Numbered from the stretch's first letter, positions 8,041-15,486 are shown. The stretch: DNA of 32,839 nucleotides from Candidatus Poribacteria bacterium (GCA_022823085.1 JAJDXV010000058.1:1-32839), one strand, 5' to 3'. Translations and numbers: made by a program. The notes: generated by a model not told the origin, from the letters alone.

Positions 8041-8440
8041 CAATAATAATGGACGCTACCCTATGCGTGACACTGTTCCCCTCTATGTCCTACAGTATCA
8101 ACTCAAGCGAAACCTACGCCCCTTCACGCGCGAAGAAATCCAGCAATTGCCGATAGGACGGAGCGGCGTATATGTCCTATGGCGCAAAACCGGCACCGAA
8201 GGTCGAAATGAATGTCTTTATGTAGGTGAATCCACAACCTGTGTCAGAAGAAGATTACTACAGCACGATTCAAACGCACAGAACGATGGACTCCATTCAC
8301 AACTCCGGATGTTTAGACCGATCATCCAATTCTCAGTAGAATTCACAGAGAATGCAGAAGAAACAGTCTTATTGGAAACCGAGCTCATCCGAGAGTGGAA
8401 ACCGAAAACCAACCTGAAAATGAATCCTGACAAATCCTAA
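8027..8440 (+). CDS. Small GIY-YIG nuclease overlapping the methylase
   Basis: This 137-aa protein is essentially a single GIY-YIG domain: GVY at 47-49, YVG at 65-67, arginines R74-R76 with H80, acidic residues E117/E119 and N129 in a PKTN motif. The start at 8027 overlaps the methylase stop by 14 bp; a second in-frame ATG at 8063 would give 125 aa and still keep the whole domain. The coupling suggests co-expression with the methylase, so it could be the cleaving partner of a restriction-modification-like set. Canonical DUF499/DUF1156 loci, as I know them, more often carry helicase or PLD-type nucleases, which makes this arrangement notable. Confidence 0.78.
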   Translation: MLRLNNNNGRYPMRDTVPLYVLQYQLKRNLRPFTREEIQQLPIGRSGVYVLWRKTGTEGRNECLYVGESTTCVRRRLLQHDSNAQNDGLHSQLRMFRPIIQFSVEFTENAEETVLLETELIREWKPKTNLKMNPDKS

Positions 8441-8542
8441 CACGTTCCGCCGCAAAGAATATTCACTTGCAAAAGTTTTTGAAGAGTTCACACGTGGTTC
8501 TTTCCAACCTCGATCCGATAAGCGATGTTGGGTGAAATCCGT

Positions 8543-8572
8543 TTGATATTTTCCATCGCTTTATGGTACAAT
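8543..8572 (+). promoter_or_regulatory. Promoter of Rpn gene B, predicted leaderless
   Basis: TTGATA (8543-8548) and TACAAT (8567-8572) are 18 bp apart, and the ATG at 8579 is 6 nt past the -10 box, the same geometry as copy A. The intervening sequence is diverged from copy A, so the spacing looks selected and not merely copied. Confidence 0.6.
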
Positions 8573-8578
8573 ACAACT

Positions 8579-9439
8579 ATGGCACAAGACTACGACAATA
8601 TCGGAAAAAAATTATGGGCAGACCACGCCGAAGACCTTTCGCGATTCGTACTGGACACAGATAACGTTGAAGTGCTGGCAGACCTCGGCACCGAGCAGCA
8701 GATTATTGAGCGCGAAACTGACATCATAAAGCAGATCCGCATCAACGGCCACGATGCCATTCTCCACGTCGAATTGCAACTCCGCGATAGCACAGACACA
8801 CCGATGTGGGCAAGAAACGCACAATATCAGGGATACCTCGTCGGCAAATACCAGATGCCGGTCTACTCAAATGTCATCTACTTTCACCCAAGGGCTGGCA
8901 GGAACGACCCAGGCGGGTACACCTATAGTTGGGGCGATTACGAACACACCAATCGCTATAAAGTCATACGGCTCATTGAGATAGATGGACAAGCGATTTT
9001 GGAGACGCAGGCACCCGGAATCCTGCCGTTCACACCGCTCATGAAACCGCCTACGGGAATGGCCCCTGAACGGTGGTTACAAGAGTGCATTGATGCAACA
9101 CGTGCTGTGTCTGTCGATCAGAGGACACAGGCAGATTTACTTTACGGAATCTACCTGTTTGGCGGGATAGTGTATGCCTCTGCCCTGCTTGACCAACTCA
9201 TACAGGAGGGACTTATGCAAGAATCTAAGACTTACCAATACCTACGCGAAAAAATTCTCAGAGAAAATACTATTAACCACATCTCTGTAGTACTTAAGGC
9301 GAAATTCTCGGCAGACATCGTAAATGCCTTAACCCCCTTGATTCAGAGTATCAGCGATGTACAACGACTTGAGGAATTATTGGACGCTGCTGCGAAAGTG
9401 CAAAACATCGAAACCTTCAGGCAGATGTTGCATGAATAG
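8579..9439 (+). CDS. Rpn-family PD-(D/E)XK nuclease-like protein, copy B
   Basis: Paralogue of the gene at 3642, with the same 286-aa length and the same D48/E65-L66-Q67 nuclease residues. Only A27T, E59D and D119G separate the two proteins up to residue 158; beyond that identity drops to roughly 55-60 % by eye. The DNA shows the same break at about 9052 (copy A about 4115). The shared downstream sequence and terminator indicate duplication of the whole unit, followed by gene conversion of the 5' half or diversification of the 3' half. The C-terminal part in this family is thought to mediate self-association or regulation. The start was chosen as for copy A; the upstream extension to 8525 reads through the promoter. 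Confidence 0.75.
   Translation: MAQDYDNIGKKLWADHAEDLSRFVLDTDNVEVLADLGTEQQIIERETDIIKQIRINGHDAILHVELQLRDSTDTPMWARNAQYQGYLVGKYQMPVYSNVIYFHPRAGRNDPGGYTYSWGDYEHTNRYKVIRLIEIDGQAILETQAPGILPFTPLMKPPTGMAPERWLQECIDATRAVSVDQRTQADLLYGIYLFGGIVYASALLDQLIQEGLMQESKTYQYLREKILRENTINHISVVLKAKFSADIVNALTPLIQSISDVQRLEELLDAAAKVQNIETFRQMLHE
9215..9439 (+). CDS. Possible internal gene inside Rpn copy B (74 aa)
   Basis: AGGAGGG (9204-9210) lies 4 nt before ATG 9215, which is codon 213, exactly as in copy A. The surrounding codons diverge between the copies but the ribosome-binding site and MQESKTYQ start are kept. The product would be a nuclease-free C-terminal fragment that could oligomerise with or block the full-length protein. 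Confidence 0.45.
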   Translation: MQESKTYQYLREKILRENTINHISVVLKAKFSADIVNALTPLIQSISDVQRLEELLDAAAKVQNIETFRQMLHE

Positions 9440-9448
9440 TCGTCAGGA

Positions 9449-9484
9449 GGGCGGTAGGAACGGGACCGCCACCGCGCCTTTTTT
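9449..9484 (+). terminator. Terminator after Rpn copy B
   Basis: GGCGGT (9450-9455) pairs with ACCGCC (9465-9470), and a six-T run follows at 9479-9484. It is homologous to the stem after copy A. Confidence 0.55.
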
Positions 9485-9486
9485 GC

Positions 9487-9515
9487 TTGACATTTGTTAA
9501 TAGAAATATTATAAT
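9487..9515 (+). promoter_or_regulatory. Orphan consensus promoter
   Basis: Perfect TTGACA (9487-9492), 17-bp spacer and perfect TATAAT (9510-9515). No start codon or convincing gene follows. It may be the relic of a third Rpn-type leaderless gene or drive an RNA through the hairpins downstream. Confidence 0.5.
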
Positions 9516-9540
9516 ATATTATACCGAACTTTGCCTCTTT

Positions 9541-9622
9541 TATAGCATAGGCTGTTAGCCTGTGTGCGGTATTTAGCCTGTTATAATCATAATGCTATTT
9601 TCTGTAGCATAGGAACCTATCG
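9541..9622. repeat. TAGCATAGG hairpin repeats
   Basis: A GCATAGGCT-gtt-AGCCTGTG unit (9544-9564) is related to the 3529-3590 pair, with compensatory G:C for A:T. A shorter derivative, GTAGCATAGG-aa-CCTAT, follows at 9603-9620. Confidence 0.55.
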
Positions 9623-9838
9623 GTTTTTTTTAGACACATCAGAAATGTTACACTTTTCGCCTTTTTTTCTAATACGAACCCATAACACAATCGCCTCTGA
9701 ACCCTTACAACGACTAAGTTTATCGCAATGGCACATCCATACCCAATGTTACACTGGTGGAACATTTTAAGGACAGACGCACTGCCTCGATTTTTGCGTA
9801 CAAAAAAAATTAAAGTGCCTCTATGACAAAAATCACAA
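9623..9838. other. AT-rich gap without recognisable gene
   Basis: Short ORFs on both strands (for example 9564-9770 plus and 9595-9876 minus) have no family resemblance and no ribosome-binding sites. Nothing functional was recognised in this stretch. Confidence 0.5.
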
Positions 9839-9870
9839 CAATTGAATGCCTCTGACACCGCTGCAGGGCC

Positions 9871-10001
9871 ATCCAATTGTACCTATTCACTTTATATATA
9901 TGGATACGTCTTCCTCTGTAGGAGCGAGCTGCGCTCGCGATCTTTCCTAAGAACGGGCACATATGTAAAGCAAAACCATGATCCAAATCGTACAATTGAA
10001 T
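9871..10001. repeat. 131-bp MITE-like element, copy 2
   Basis: The ends are ATCCAATTGTAC (9871-9882) and GTACAATTGAAT (9990-10001); the left end has one mismatch to the right end. The central GCGAGC/GCTCGC hairpin is retained. An imperfect ~25-bp direct repeat flanks and overlaps the copy (9839-9863 and 9993-10018), starting CAATTGAAT and ending GACACCGCTG. This suggests that a second element end was once next to it. Confidence 0.8.
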
Positions 10002-10027
10002 ACCCTTGGACACCGCTGACAAAAAAC

Positions 10028-10056
10028 TTGACAGCAGCACGCAAATAGGTTAAGAT
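10028..10056 (+). promoter_or_regulatory. Promoter of the Gfo/Idh/MocA gene at 10130
   Basis: TTGACA (10028-10033), 17-bp spacer, TAAGAT (10051-10056). It lies just outside MITE-like copy 2 and marks the start of a separate transcription unit. Confidence 0.5.
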
Positions 10057-10129
10057 TAAAAAAGCGTCACCCACGGATTTGCACAACAAACAGAAACGGA
10101 ACTTGCATGTTTTCCGGATTGAAGGGGTT

Positions 10130-11287
10130 ATGAAAACTTATCGTGTTGCTATACTCGGGTGTCGGAGTCGCGGCACCTCGGCAGCGAAAGCGTACCAAGC
10201 ACATCCACGTACCGAAATCGTAGCACTCTGCGACCTCGTCCAAGAGCGGCTCGACACCCTCGGCGAAATCGTGAACGTCTCAGCACATTTCACCGATTTA
10301 GACGAGATGATCCGACAGACAGCACCCGATATTGTCGCCATCCCGACAGCAACAGAGGCGCACTATCCGCTCTGCATGCGTGTGCTCGAACACAGCGTGA
10401 ATATCGAAGTCGAGAAACCGCTCTGTATTGACCTCATCCAAGCGGATGAAGTACTGGCGAAAGCGAAAAAGAAAAACGCTCGCATCGCCGTACATCACCA
10501 ACGACGCACCAGTCCCTCAATGCAGGCAGTCGCGAAAGTTTTAGACGAAGGGAGAATCGGCGACCTACGCTACATCTACGCCAGTGGGAAAGGGTACTAC
10601 GCCGGTTACGGGTTAATGAACATCGGAACCCATGTCGTCAACAACATGCTCCGTTTCGGCGGGAAATGCCGGAGCGTTGTAGCACAGGTAACATCCGGCG
10701 GACGAGAACTCATACACGACGATGTACGCCCATCACCCGCTGGTATGGGAACAGTCGCAGGTGAATACGCCACAGCAACGCTTCAGTTCGATGGAAACGT
10801 CACCGGGACACTCATCCAGCACCGATTCCCGAAGGTCGATACCGATGCTTATGTCATGGAACTTTATGGCACTGAAGGCAGACTCCTCTGGTCGGAAGTA
10901 AAAGGTTCGTGGTGGCTACCGACACCGCACTTCGTCCCCGACAACACGCACGACCAGTGGCAGGCACTCGCGCCTATCTATCCAGAGCATTTTGATCCAG
11001 ACAAGGGTGCAGATGCCGATGATTATTGTTTCGTTGACGAATATGTGAACGCACTCGACGAAAACCGAGAACATGAATCTAATGGCGAAGCGGGCCGCCA
11101 CGTCATTGAGATTTTGATGGCAGTCTTTGAGTCCGCCGCTTACGGCACACGCGTCGAGCTGCCCCAGAAAAATCGGGAGCATCCACTGTTACGATGGCGT
11201 ACCGAAGCCGGCCTCGGTGAAATCAAAGAGATGCCCCGCGATTACGGTACTTGGCTATCACTTGAAGATGAACGTTTATATGAATAG
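10130..11287 (+). CDS. Gfo/Idh/MocA family NAD(P)-dependent oxidoreductase
   Basis: This 385-aa cytoplasmic oxidoreductase has the Rossmann start RVAILGCRSRG (residues 5-15) and the family EKP motif at E95-K96-P97, followed by the C-terminal alpha/beta substrate domain with a GTHVVN segment near 180. Members oxidise or reduce sugars and polyols such as inositol or glucose derivatives; the substrate here is unknown. The start at 10130 is preferred over an upstream in-frame codon at 10079 because GAAGGGG lies 3 nt upstream and the Rossmann fold begins directly. A PhyH dioxygenase follows, and several more Gfo/Idh/MocA and PhyH genes occur in the window, so this looks like part of a broad catabolic repertoire. 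Confidence 0.85.
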   Translation: MKTYRVAILGCRSRGTSAAKAYQAHPRTEIVALCDLVQERLDTLGEIVNVSAHFTDLDEMIRQTAPDIVAIPTATEAHYPLCMRVLEHSVNIEVEKPLCIDLIQADEVLAKAKKKNARIAVHHQRRTSPSMQAVAKVLDEGRIGDLRYIYASGKGYYAGYGLMNIGTHVVNNMLRFGGKCRSVVAQVTSGGRELIHDDVRPSPAGMGTVAGEYATATLQFDGNVTGTLIQHRFPKVDTDAYVMELYGTEGRLLWSEVKGSWWLPTPHFVPDNTHDQWQALAPIYPEHFDPDKGADADDYCFVDEYVNALDENREHESNGEAGRHVIEILMAVFESAAYGTRVELPQKNREHPLLRWRTEAGLGEIKEMPRDYGTWLSLEDERLYE

Positions 11288-11288
11288 T

Positions 11289-11432
11289 TGTCAGTTATCG
11301 GTTATCAGTTGTCAGTTATAAGAGGTTTTTGATGATTCTAAAGTCTCTTTCTGATAACTGAAGGTTTTTCGTAGAAAAACCGTACTGACGACTGACAGAT
11401 TTTTTCGCAGAAAAAATCGATCTGATAACTTC
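11289..11432. repeat. CAGTTAT-AAGAG structured repeat with embedded hairpins
   Basis: CAGTTATAAGAG (from 11312) pairs with CTCTTTCTGATAACTG, an imperfect stem of a family also present at 19450-19515 and 21121-21216. Two small hairpins with a constant CGYAG core lie inside: GGTTTTT/AAAAACC (11363-11381) and GATTTTTT/AAAAAATC (11398-11418). The second could also terminate transcription. Confidence 0.65.
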
Positions 11433-11445
11433 TAAGGACAAAACC

Positions 11446-12252
11446 ATGCCGAATCCTACGACAAATGCCGACAATCTACCGCCAATCCCGCTCACGGAAG
11501 AACAACGGTTCCTTTTTGATACACGCGGGTGGCTCCTGTTCCCAGGTATACTCAGCGAATCAGAGATTAAAGAGATGCGAGAGTTCTGCTACCAACTCAA
11601 ACAAGACCCCGAATCAATCCCTGAACATCACCGTTCCTCTATCGGGGGGCCGCTCGAATCGCTAACCGATCACCCCGTTGTGTTCGGATTCATGAACGAA
11701 TTCCTAACCTCCGGCTACGCTAACGAGAACTGCTACGGCTTCCGACTCGAAGGCACCTTCTTAACCATCCGAGCCAACGGACACGACAACTTCCGTCCAC
11801 ACGGCGGGCGCGGTATGCTCAATTTTCCGGGCAACTCGCATACCTATCATCTGCACCACGATAGCGCACATAGCGGGTTGACGCGCGTCGTCTGGGAACT
11901 CAACCCTGTTAAGGAAGGCGGTGGCGGAACGATGTTCCTCACGGGCAGCCATAAAGGCGCGTTCCCGGCACCGAAGTCAACAGCAGACCGGAATTCACCA
12001 TTATGGGAGGATTATACCTGTCCTGCCGGCTCCATGCTCGTTTTTACAGAGGCGATTACACATACCGGCGCGAAGTGGACAGACGAAGAAGCCGATCGGG
12101 TCGCGCTCTTCCACTGCTATAACACCGTTGGAAACAAGTGGCATCAGTGGGAACCGCATCCAAAACACGTTGAAGAGATGCCCTTCAAACGCCAGACACT
12201 CTTCCGTCCCGTCCACTGTCAAAACAACACACCGACCTTGGATGCCGTGTAG
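11446..12252 (+). CDS. Phytanoyl-CoA dioxygenase (PhyH) family protein
   Basis: A 268-aa non-haem Fe(II)/2-oxoglutarate dioxygenase. The iron ligands are visible: the H137-H138-D139 HxD triad, the distal H206, and R218 for 2-oxoglutarate binding. The double-stranded beta-helix core spans roughly residues 100-230. Substrates for bacterial PhyH proteins are diverse (lipids, compatible solutes, natural products) and cannot be deduced here. The ATG is preceded by AAGGAC. It lies downstream of a Gfo/Idh/MocA gene but is separated by a structured repeat, so co-transcription is uncertain. It is only distantly similar to the two tandem PhyH genes at 30,522-32,163. Confidence 0.85.
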   Translation: MPNPTTNADNLPPIPLTEEQRFLFDTRGWLLFPGILSESEIKEMREFCYQLKQDPESIPEHHRSSIGGPLESLTDHPVVFGFMNEFLTSGYANENCYGFRLEGTFLTIRANGHDNFRPHGGRGMLNFPGNSHTYHLHHDSAHSGLTRVVWELNPVKEGGGGTMFLTGSHKGAFPAPKSTADRNSPLWEDYTCPAGSMLVFTEAITHTGAKWTDEEADRVALFHCYNTVGNKWHQWEPHPKHVEEMPFKRQTLFRPVHCQNNTPTLDAV

Positions 12253-12289
12253 TCAGTCGGTCGGATTGAACGAATCGAGGCGTTAACTT

Positions 12290-12517
12290 GTGGCACATAT
12301 TGATAAGGTTAAGGAAGAAATTGGCTGGTTAAAGGTAATCTTTGCTATTTTTCTCGCTACTGTCCTTTCTTTGATCGCTTGGCTAGTTGAGAATTACGGA
12401 AAAGGGCAAAAACTTCTTCTTGTAATTGGTGGAGTCGCAGCATTTCTAATTATGTTGGCAATCATTTGGATAAATAATGTAGCGAAACGAAAGATTAATC
12501 AATTGGAGGAATTGTGA
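12290..12517 (+). CDS. Small two-helix membrane protein
   Basis: The 75-aa product has two predicted transmembrane helices (residues ~14-32 and ~42-61), a charged N-terminus containing KVKEEIGWLK, and a basic/acidic tail ending QLEEL. Similar small proteins with a KEEIxWLK start occur in other bacteria, without a known role as far as I recall. The start is GTG. The stop overlaps the start of the next tiny gene. Confidence 0.6.
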   Translation: MAHIDKVKEEIGWLKVIFAIFLATVLSLIAWLVENYGKGQKLLLVIGGVAAFLIMLAIIWINNVAKRKINQLEEL

Positions 12518-12597
12518 TGGAATGGTTCGTGGTCAGTGTGTTTGTGGCATTTCTCCTTACGCTTGGTATAGTTGTCCGAACCGCCACAAAAGATTAA
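12517..12597 (+). CDS. 26-aa single-helix membrane peptide
   Basis: The ATG at 12517 overlaps the TGA of the upstream gene (TGATG) and is preceded by GGAGGA at 12505-12510 with 6-nt spacing. The product is nearly all one hydrophobic helix (FVVSVFVAFLLTLGIVV) with a short charged tail. Coupled translation with the 75-aa protein suggests that they work together in the membrane. A toxin-like peptide or a small complex subunit are both possible. Confidence 0.5.
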   Translation: MEWFVVSVFVAFLLTLGIVVRTATKD

Positions 12598-12688
12598 ACC
12601 GGTTGATGTAAAGTGTCTATTTATTTTTAGACTTCACCACAATTAATACCGATGCTGTTCAAATTCATCGGAAACCCGTTTTTTAAAT

Positions 12689-12730
12689 CATCAACTCGTC
12701 TTCCACATTTTACGAAGGTACGAGTTGATG
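12689..12730. repeat. CATCAACTCGT inverted repeat
   Basis: A perfect 11-bp inverted repeat (12689-12699 and 12720-12730) with a 20-nt loop lies upstream of the enolase gene. The arm is close to the CAACTCG/CGAGTTG arms of the hairpins around the GerMN gene. Confidence 0.6.
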
Positions 12731-12771
12731 GTCAAAACGGAAAACGGAGCAAAAACCCAATTATTAAAAAC

Positions 12772-13905
12772 ATGAAGATTACAAATGTAAAAACGTTTGT
12801 TTCAGCGAGCGGTCATTTTTTTGTCAAAGTCGAAACCGATGCCGGTATCTACGGAGTCGGTGAAGGTGGCTTACGCCGCCGCGCGCTCGCTTTAGCCGAA
12901 GTCATTCGCTCGTTTGAACCGTTCCTTATCGGTGCAGATCCGTTTCGGATTGAGCATCTCTGGCAAGTCATGTTCCGCGGAGGATTTTTCCCCGGCGGTG
13001 TCGTCCAATCCGCCGCCGTGAGTGCCGTAGATATCGCACTCTGGGACATCAAAGGCAAAGCACTTAACGTCCCTGTCTATGAACTCTTAGGTGGACGCAC
13101 AAGAGACAAGGTCGTCTGCTACCCGCATAACGGCGGTGCCTCCATCGAGGCACTCGTTGACAGCTGCCGACAAACCCACGAAGCCGGTTGGAAATTCGCC
13201 CGATGGGGCTTGGCTGACGGGTCAGATACCGGGACGTTTGAACCCAAACGCGCAATACAGAACGGCATTGAACAGGTACAAGCCGTCCGCCACGCATTAG
13301 GCGACGACGTGGAAATACTCGTTGACGTACATACGCGGCTCGATCCAGCGGATAGCCTCGATTTCTGTAACAAGGTTGCCGAGTACCATCCATTTTTTAT
13401 TGAAGACCCGCTTCGGAGCGAGAACCCCGCCAGTCTCAGACGGCTCCGGCAACAGACCTCGGTACCGATCGCCGTCGGCGAGCAATTTGATAGCAAATGG
13501 ACCTTCCGTGAGGTGATTGAGGAAGACCTGATGGACTATTGCCGCGTTGATGTCTGCATCGCCGGCGGGTTAACAGAGGCGCGCAAAATCGCCGGATGGT
13601 GCGAAACACACTACATCCACATCGCACCGCATAACCCCTTGGGACCTGTATCCGCTGCAGCGTGTCTGCACCTCTGCCTGTCGTCACCGCTCGTCGGAGT
13701 ACAGGAACTTCCACGCGCACCGATGTCCTCACTCACCGATGTGTTCCCCGTACAGGTACCCTTCGAATCGGGGTACCTCTTACCGCCCGAAGGACCCGGA
13801 CTCGGCATCGAATTCAACGAGGACGCAATTACGAACGTCACAACGCAAGAATACGGACCACCGACCGGCTACCAACGCGACGACGGTTCCTATACGAATT
13901 GGTAA
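12772..13905 (+). CDS. Enolase-superfamily dehydratase, D-galactonate-dehydratase-like
   Basis: This 377-aa member of the mandelate racemase/muconate lactonising group has metal ligands D185 (VDVH), E211 (IEDP) and E237 (VGEQ). H287 lies in APHNPLGPVSAA, which strongly recalls DgoD-type galactonate dehydratases (PHCPLGP). K141/R144 lie in the KFARWG segment. The N-terminal capping domain is residues 1-125. It likely removes water from a sugar acid to give a 2-keto-3-deoxy acid. The start at 12772 (MKITNVKTF) is preferred over 12652 because the family begins there and the extension reads through an inverted repeat. Confidence 0.82.
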   Translation: MKITNVKTFVSASGHFFVKVETDAGIYGVGEGGLRRRALALAEVIRSFEPFLIGADPFRIEHLWQVMFRGGFFPGGVVQSAAVSAVDIALWDIKGKALNVPVYELLGGRTRDKVVCYPHNGGASIEALVDSCRQTHEAGWKFARWGLADGSDTGTFEPKRAIQNGIEQVQAVRHALGDDVEILVDVHTRLDPADSLDFCNKVAEYHPFFIEDPLRSENPASLRRLRQQTSVPIAVGEQFDSKWTFREVIEEDLMDYCRVDVCIAGGLTEARKIAGWCETHYIHIAPHNPLGPVSAAACLHLCLSSPLVGVQELPRAPMSSLTDVFPVQVPFESGYLLPPEGPGLGIEFNEDAITNVTTQEYGPPTGYQRDDGSYTNW

Positions 13906-13910
13906 TGTTA

Positions 13911-13953
13911 TACGACTTACGCATGCGGTTCTTTTGTATAGGACTTACGCATG
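13911..13953. repeat. Two GACTTACGCATG direct repeats
   Basis: The motif occurs at 13911-13925 and 13939-13953, and again as AAGACTTACGCAT at 19586-19598. Similar GGACTTACGCA sequences are common dispersed repeats in some bacteria. Confidence 0.55.
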
Positions 13954-13996
13954 ATGCGCTTTCGTACCACAAACTGTATGAAGTTTAAGAATTTAA

Positions 13997-14083
13997 TTCG
14001 GTAATGCATCAACAACCTCTTGGTAGGAGCGAGTGTTTTTGCTGGGGTGTTTCTTAGGCTCGCGATCTTTAACGATTACCGAA
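13997..14083. repeat. 87-bp MITE-like element with TTCGGTAAT ends
   Basis: TTCGGTAAT (13997-14005) and ATTACCGAA (14075-14083) are perfect inverted ends. The interior shares TAGGAGCGAG and CTCGCGATCTTT with the 131-bp element but carries an insertion in the hairpin loop. The rest of the 389-bp gap before argD has no recognisable gene. Confidence 0.6.
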
Positions 14084-14294
14084 ATATTTATTTAATCTTC
14101 ATTTAGTTTGTGACGCAAAAACGCTGTGTTCCCAGAAAACTTTCTTCTAACAGAACAGTCTACAATCAAAATTGCGGAAGTCCTGTTTTAAAGTCATGCG
14201 CTCAGAAACGCACACAGCTACAGAAGAATCACGAATTAACCAGAAACCTGCTCGGAATGTAATGGAGAGCAGAACAGGAGGCCATAGTTAAAAA

Positions 14295-15485
14295 ATGACA
14301 ACCGCTGAAATTAAAGCGATCGCGACAGAATATATCATTAACACTTACGGTGACAGAAGCCTCGCATTTGTCAAAGGCGAGGGACCCTACCTCTGGGATG
14401 CCGATGGAAAAAAATACCTCGACTTCCTCGGTGGACTCGCTGTCAACGGGTTAGGGCATTGCCACCCGAAGGTCGTCGAAGCGATTCGTGAGCAGGCAGG
14501 CAAACTGCTCCACACCTCTAATCTTTACTATATCCAACCGCAGGCAGAACTCGCGAAACTGCTCATCGATAACTCCGACATGGATCAGTGCTTCTTCTGC
14601 AATAGCGGTGCCGAAGCGAACGAGGCAGCCATCAAACTCGCACGCAAATACGCCAAAGACAGCGGCAGAACCGATGCTTATGAAATCATCACCATGGATA
14701 ACTCGTTCCACGGACGAACGATGGCAACTATCACCGCTACCGCACAGACGAAATATCATGTCGGGTTTGAACCGATGCTTGAAGGGTTCAAATACGTACC
14801 CTTCGACGACTTGGAAGCAACCGAAGCCGCCATCACCGAAAAAACATGTGCAATTTTAGTTGAACCGATCCAGTCCGAAGGGGGCGTTAATATCCCCAGT
14901 GACGGCTACCTCCGAGGCTTACGCGAACTCTGTGATAAACATAACCTATTGCTCATGTTTGACGAAGTACAGACGGCGATGGGCAGATTGGGAACGTTCT
15001 TCGGATACCAAAGCTACGGCGTTGTACCGGATGTGATTACGATGGCGAAGGCGCTCGGTAGCGGCGTGCCGATCGGCGCAATGTTAGCAAAACGACACGT
15101 AGCAGAGAGTTTTGTACCCGGCACGCACGCTGCGACATTTGGCGGAAACCCCTTAGTCACCGCAGCGGCAGCAACAACCGTCCGAACGATTCTCGAAGAG
15201 GACCTCGCTGTGAACGCCGTTAAAATGGGGAATTACCTTGCAGGCGGATTAATGGAACTCAAAGACCAATATCCCATCAAAGAGGTCCGAGGGAAAGGTC
15301 TGCTCCGGGGTTTAGTCATGGAAGTTGATGCAGTACCGATCGCTGCGAAATGTATCGAGAACGGACTCATTACAATATGCACGAACGATTATGTCCTACG
15401 ATTCTTACCCCCACTCAATATCAATGCCGGACACGTTGAGGAAGCCGTCAATATCGTCGAAAAGTCGATGTCGGAAGTTTTGTAA
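14295..15485 (+). CDS. argD: Acetylornithine aminotransferase (class III, PLP-dependent)
   Basis: A 396-aa class-III aminotransferase of normal length. The PLP phosphate site is NSGAEANEAAIKLARK (~107-122), D223 in DEVQTAMGR binds the PLP pyridine nitrogen, and K252 in MAKALGSG forms the Schiff base. The family converts N-acetylglutamate semialdehyde to N-acetylornithine in arginine synthesis and may also act in lysine synthesis. The ATG is preceded by AGGAGG at 14276-14281. No other arg genes are nearby. Related ornithine or GABA aminotransferases cannot be fully excluded, but length and motifs fit ArgD best. Confidence 0.85.
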   Translation: MTTAEIKAIATEYIINTYGDRSLAFVKGEGPYLWDADGKKYLDFLGGLAVNGLGHCHPKVVEAIREQAGKLLHTSNLYYIQPQAELAKLLIDNSDMDQCFFCNSGAEANEAAIKLARKYAKDSGRTDAYEIITMDNSFHGRTMATITATAQTKYHVGFEPMLEGFKYVPFDDLEATEAAITEKTCAILVEPIQSEGGVNIPSDGYLRGLRELCDKHNLLLMFDEVQTAMGRLGTFFGYQSYGVVPDVITMAKALGSGVPIGAMLAKRHVAESFVPGTHAATFGGNPLVTAAAATTVRTILEEDLAVNAVKMGNYLAGGLMELKDQYPIKEVRGKGLLRGLVMEVDAVPIAAKCIENGLITICTNDYVLRFLPPLNINAGHVEEAVNIVEKSMSEVL

Positions 15486-15486
15486 G

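Noticed and set aside
9564..9876. Overlapping 68- and 93-aa ORFs in the intergenic gap
   Set aside because: They run through hairpin repeats and AT-rich sequence with no motif, no ribosome-binding site and no conservation between copies.
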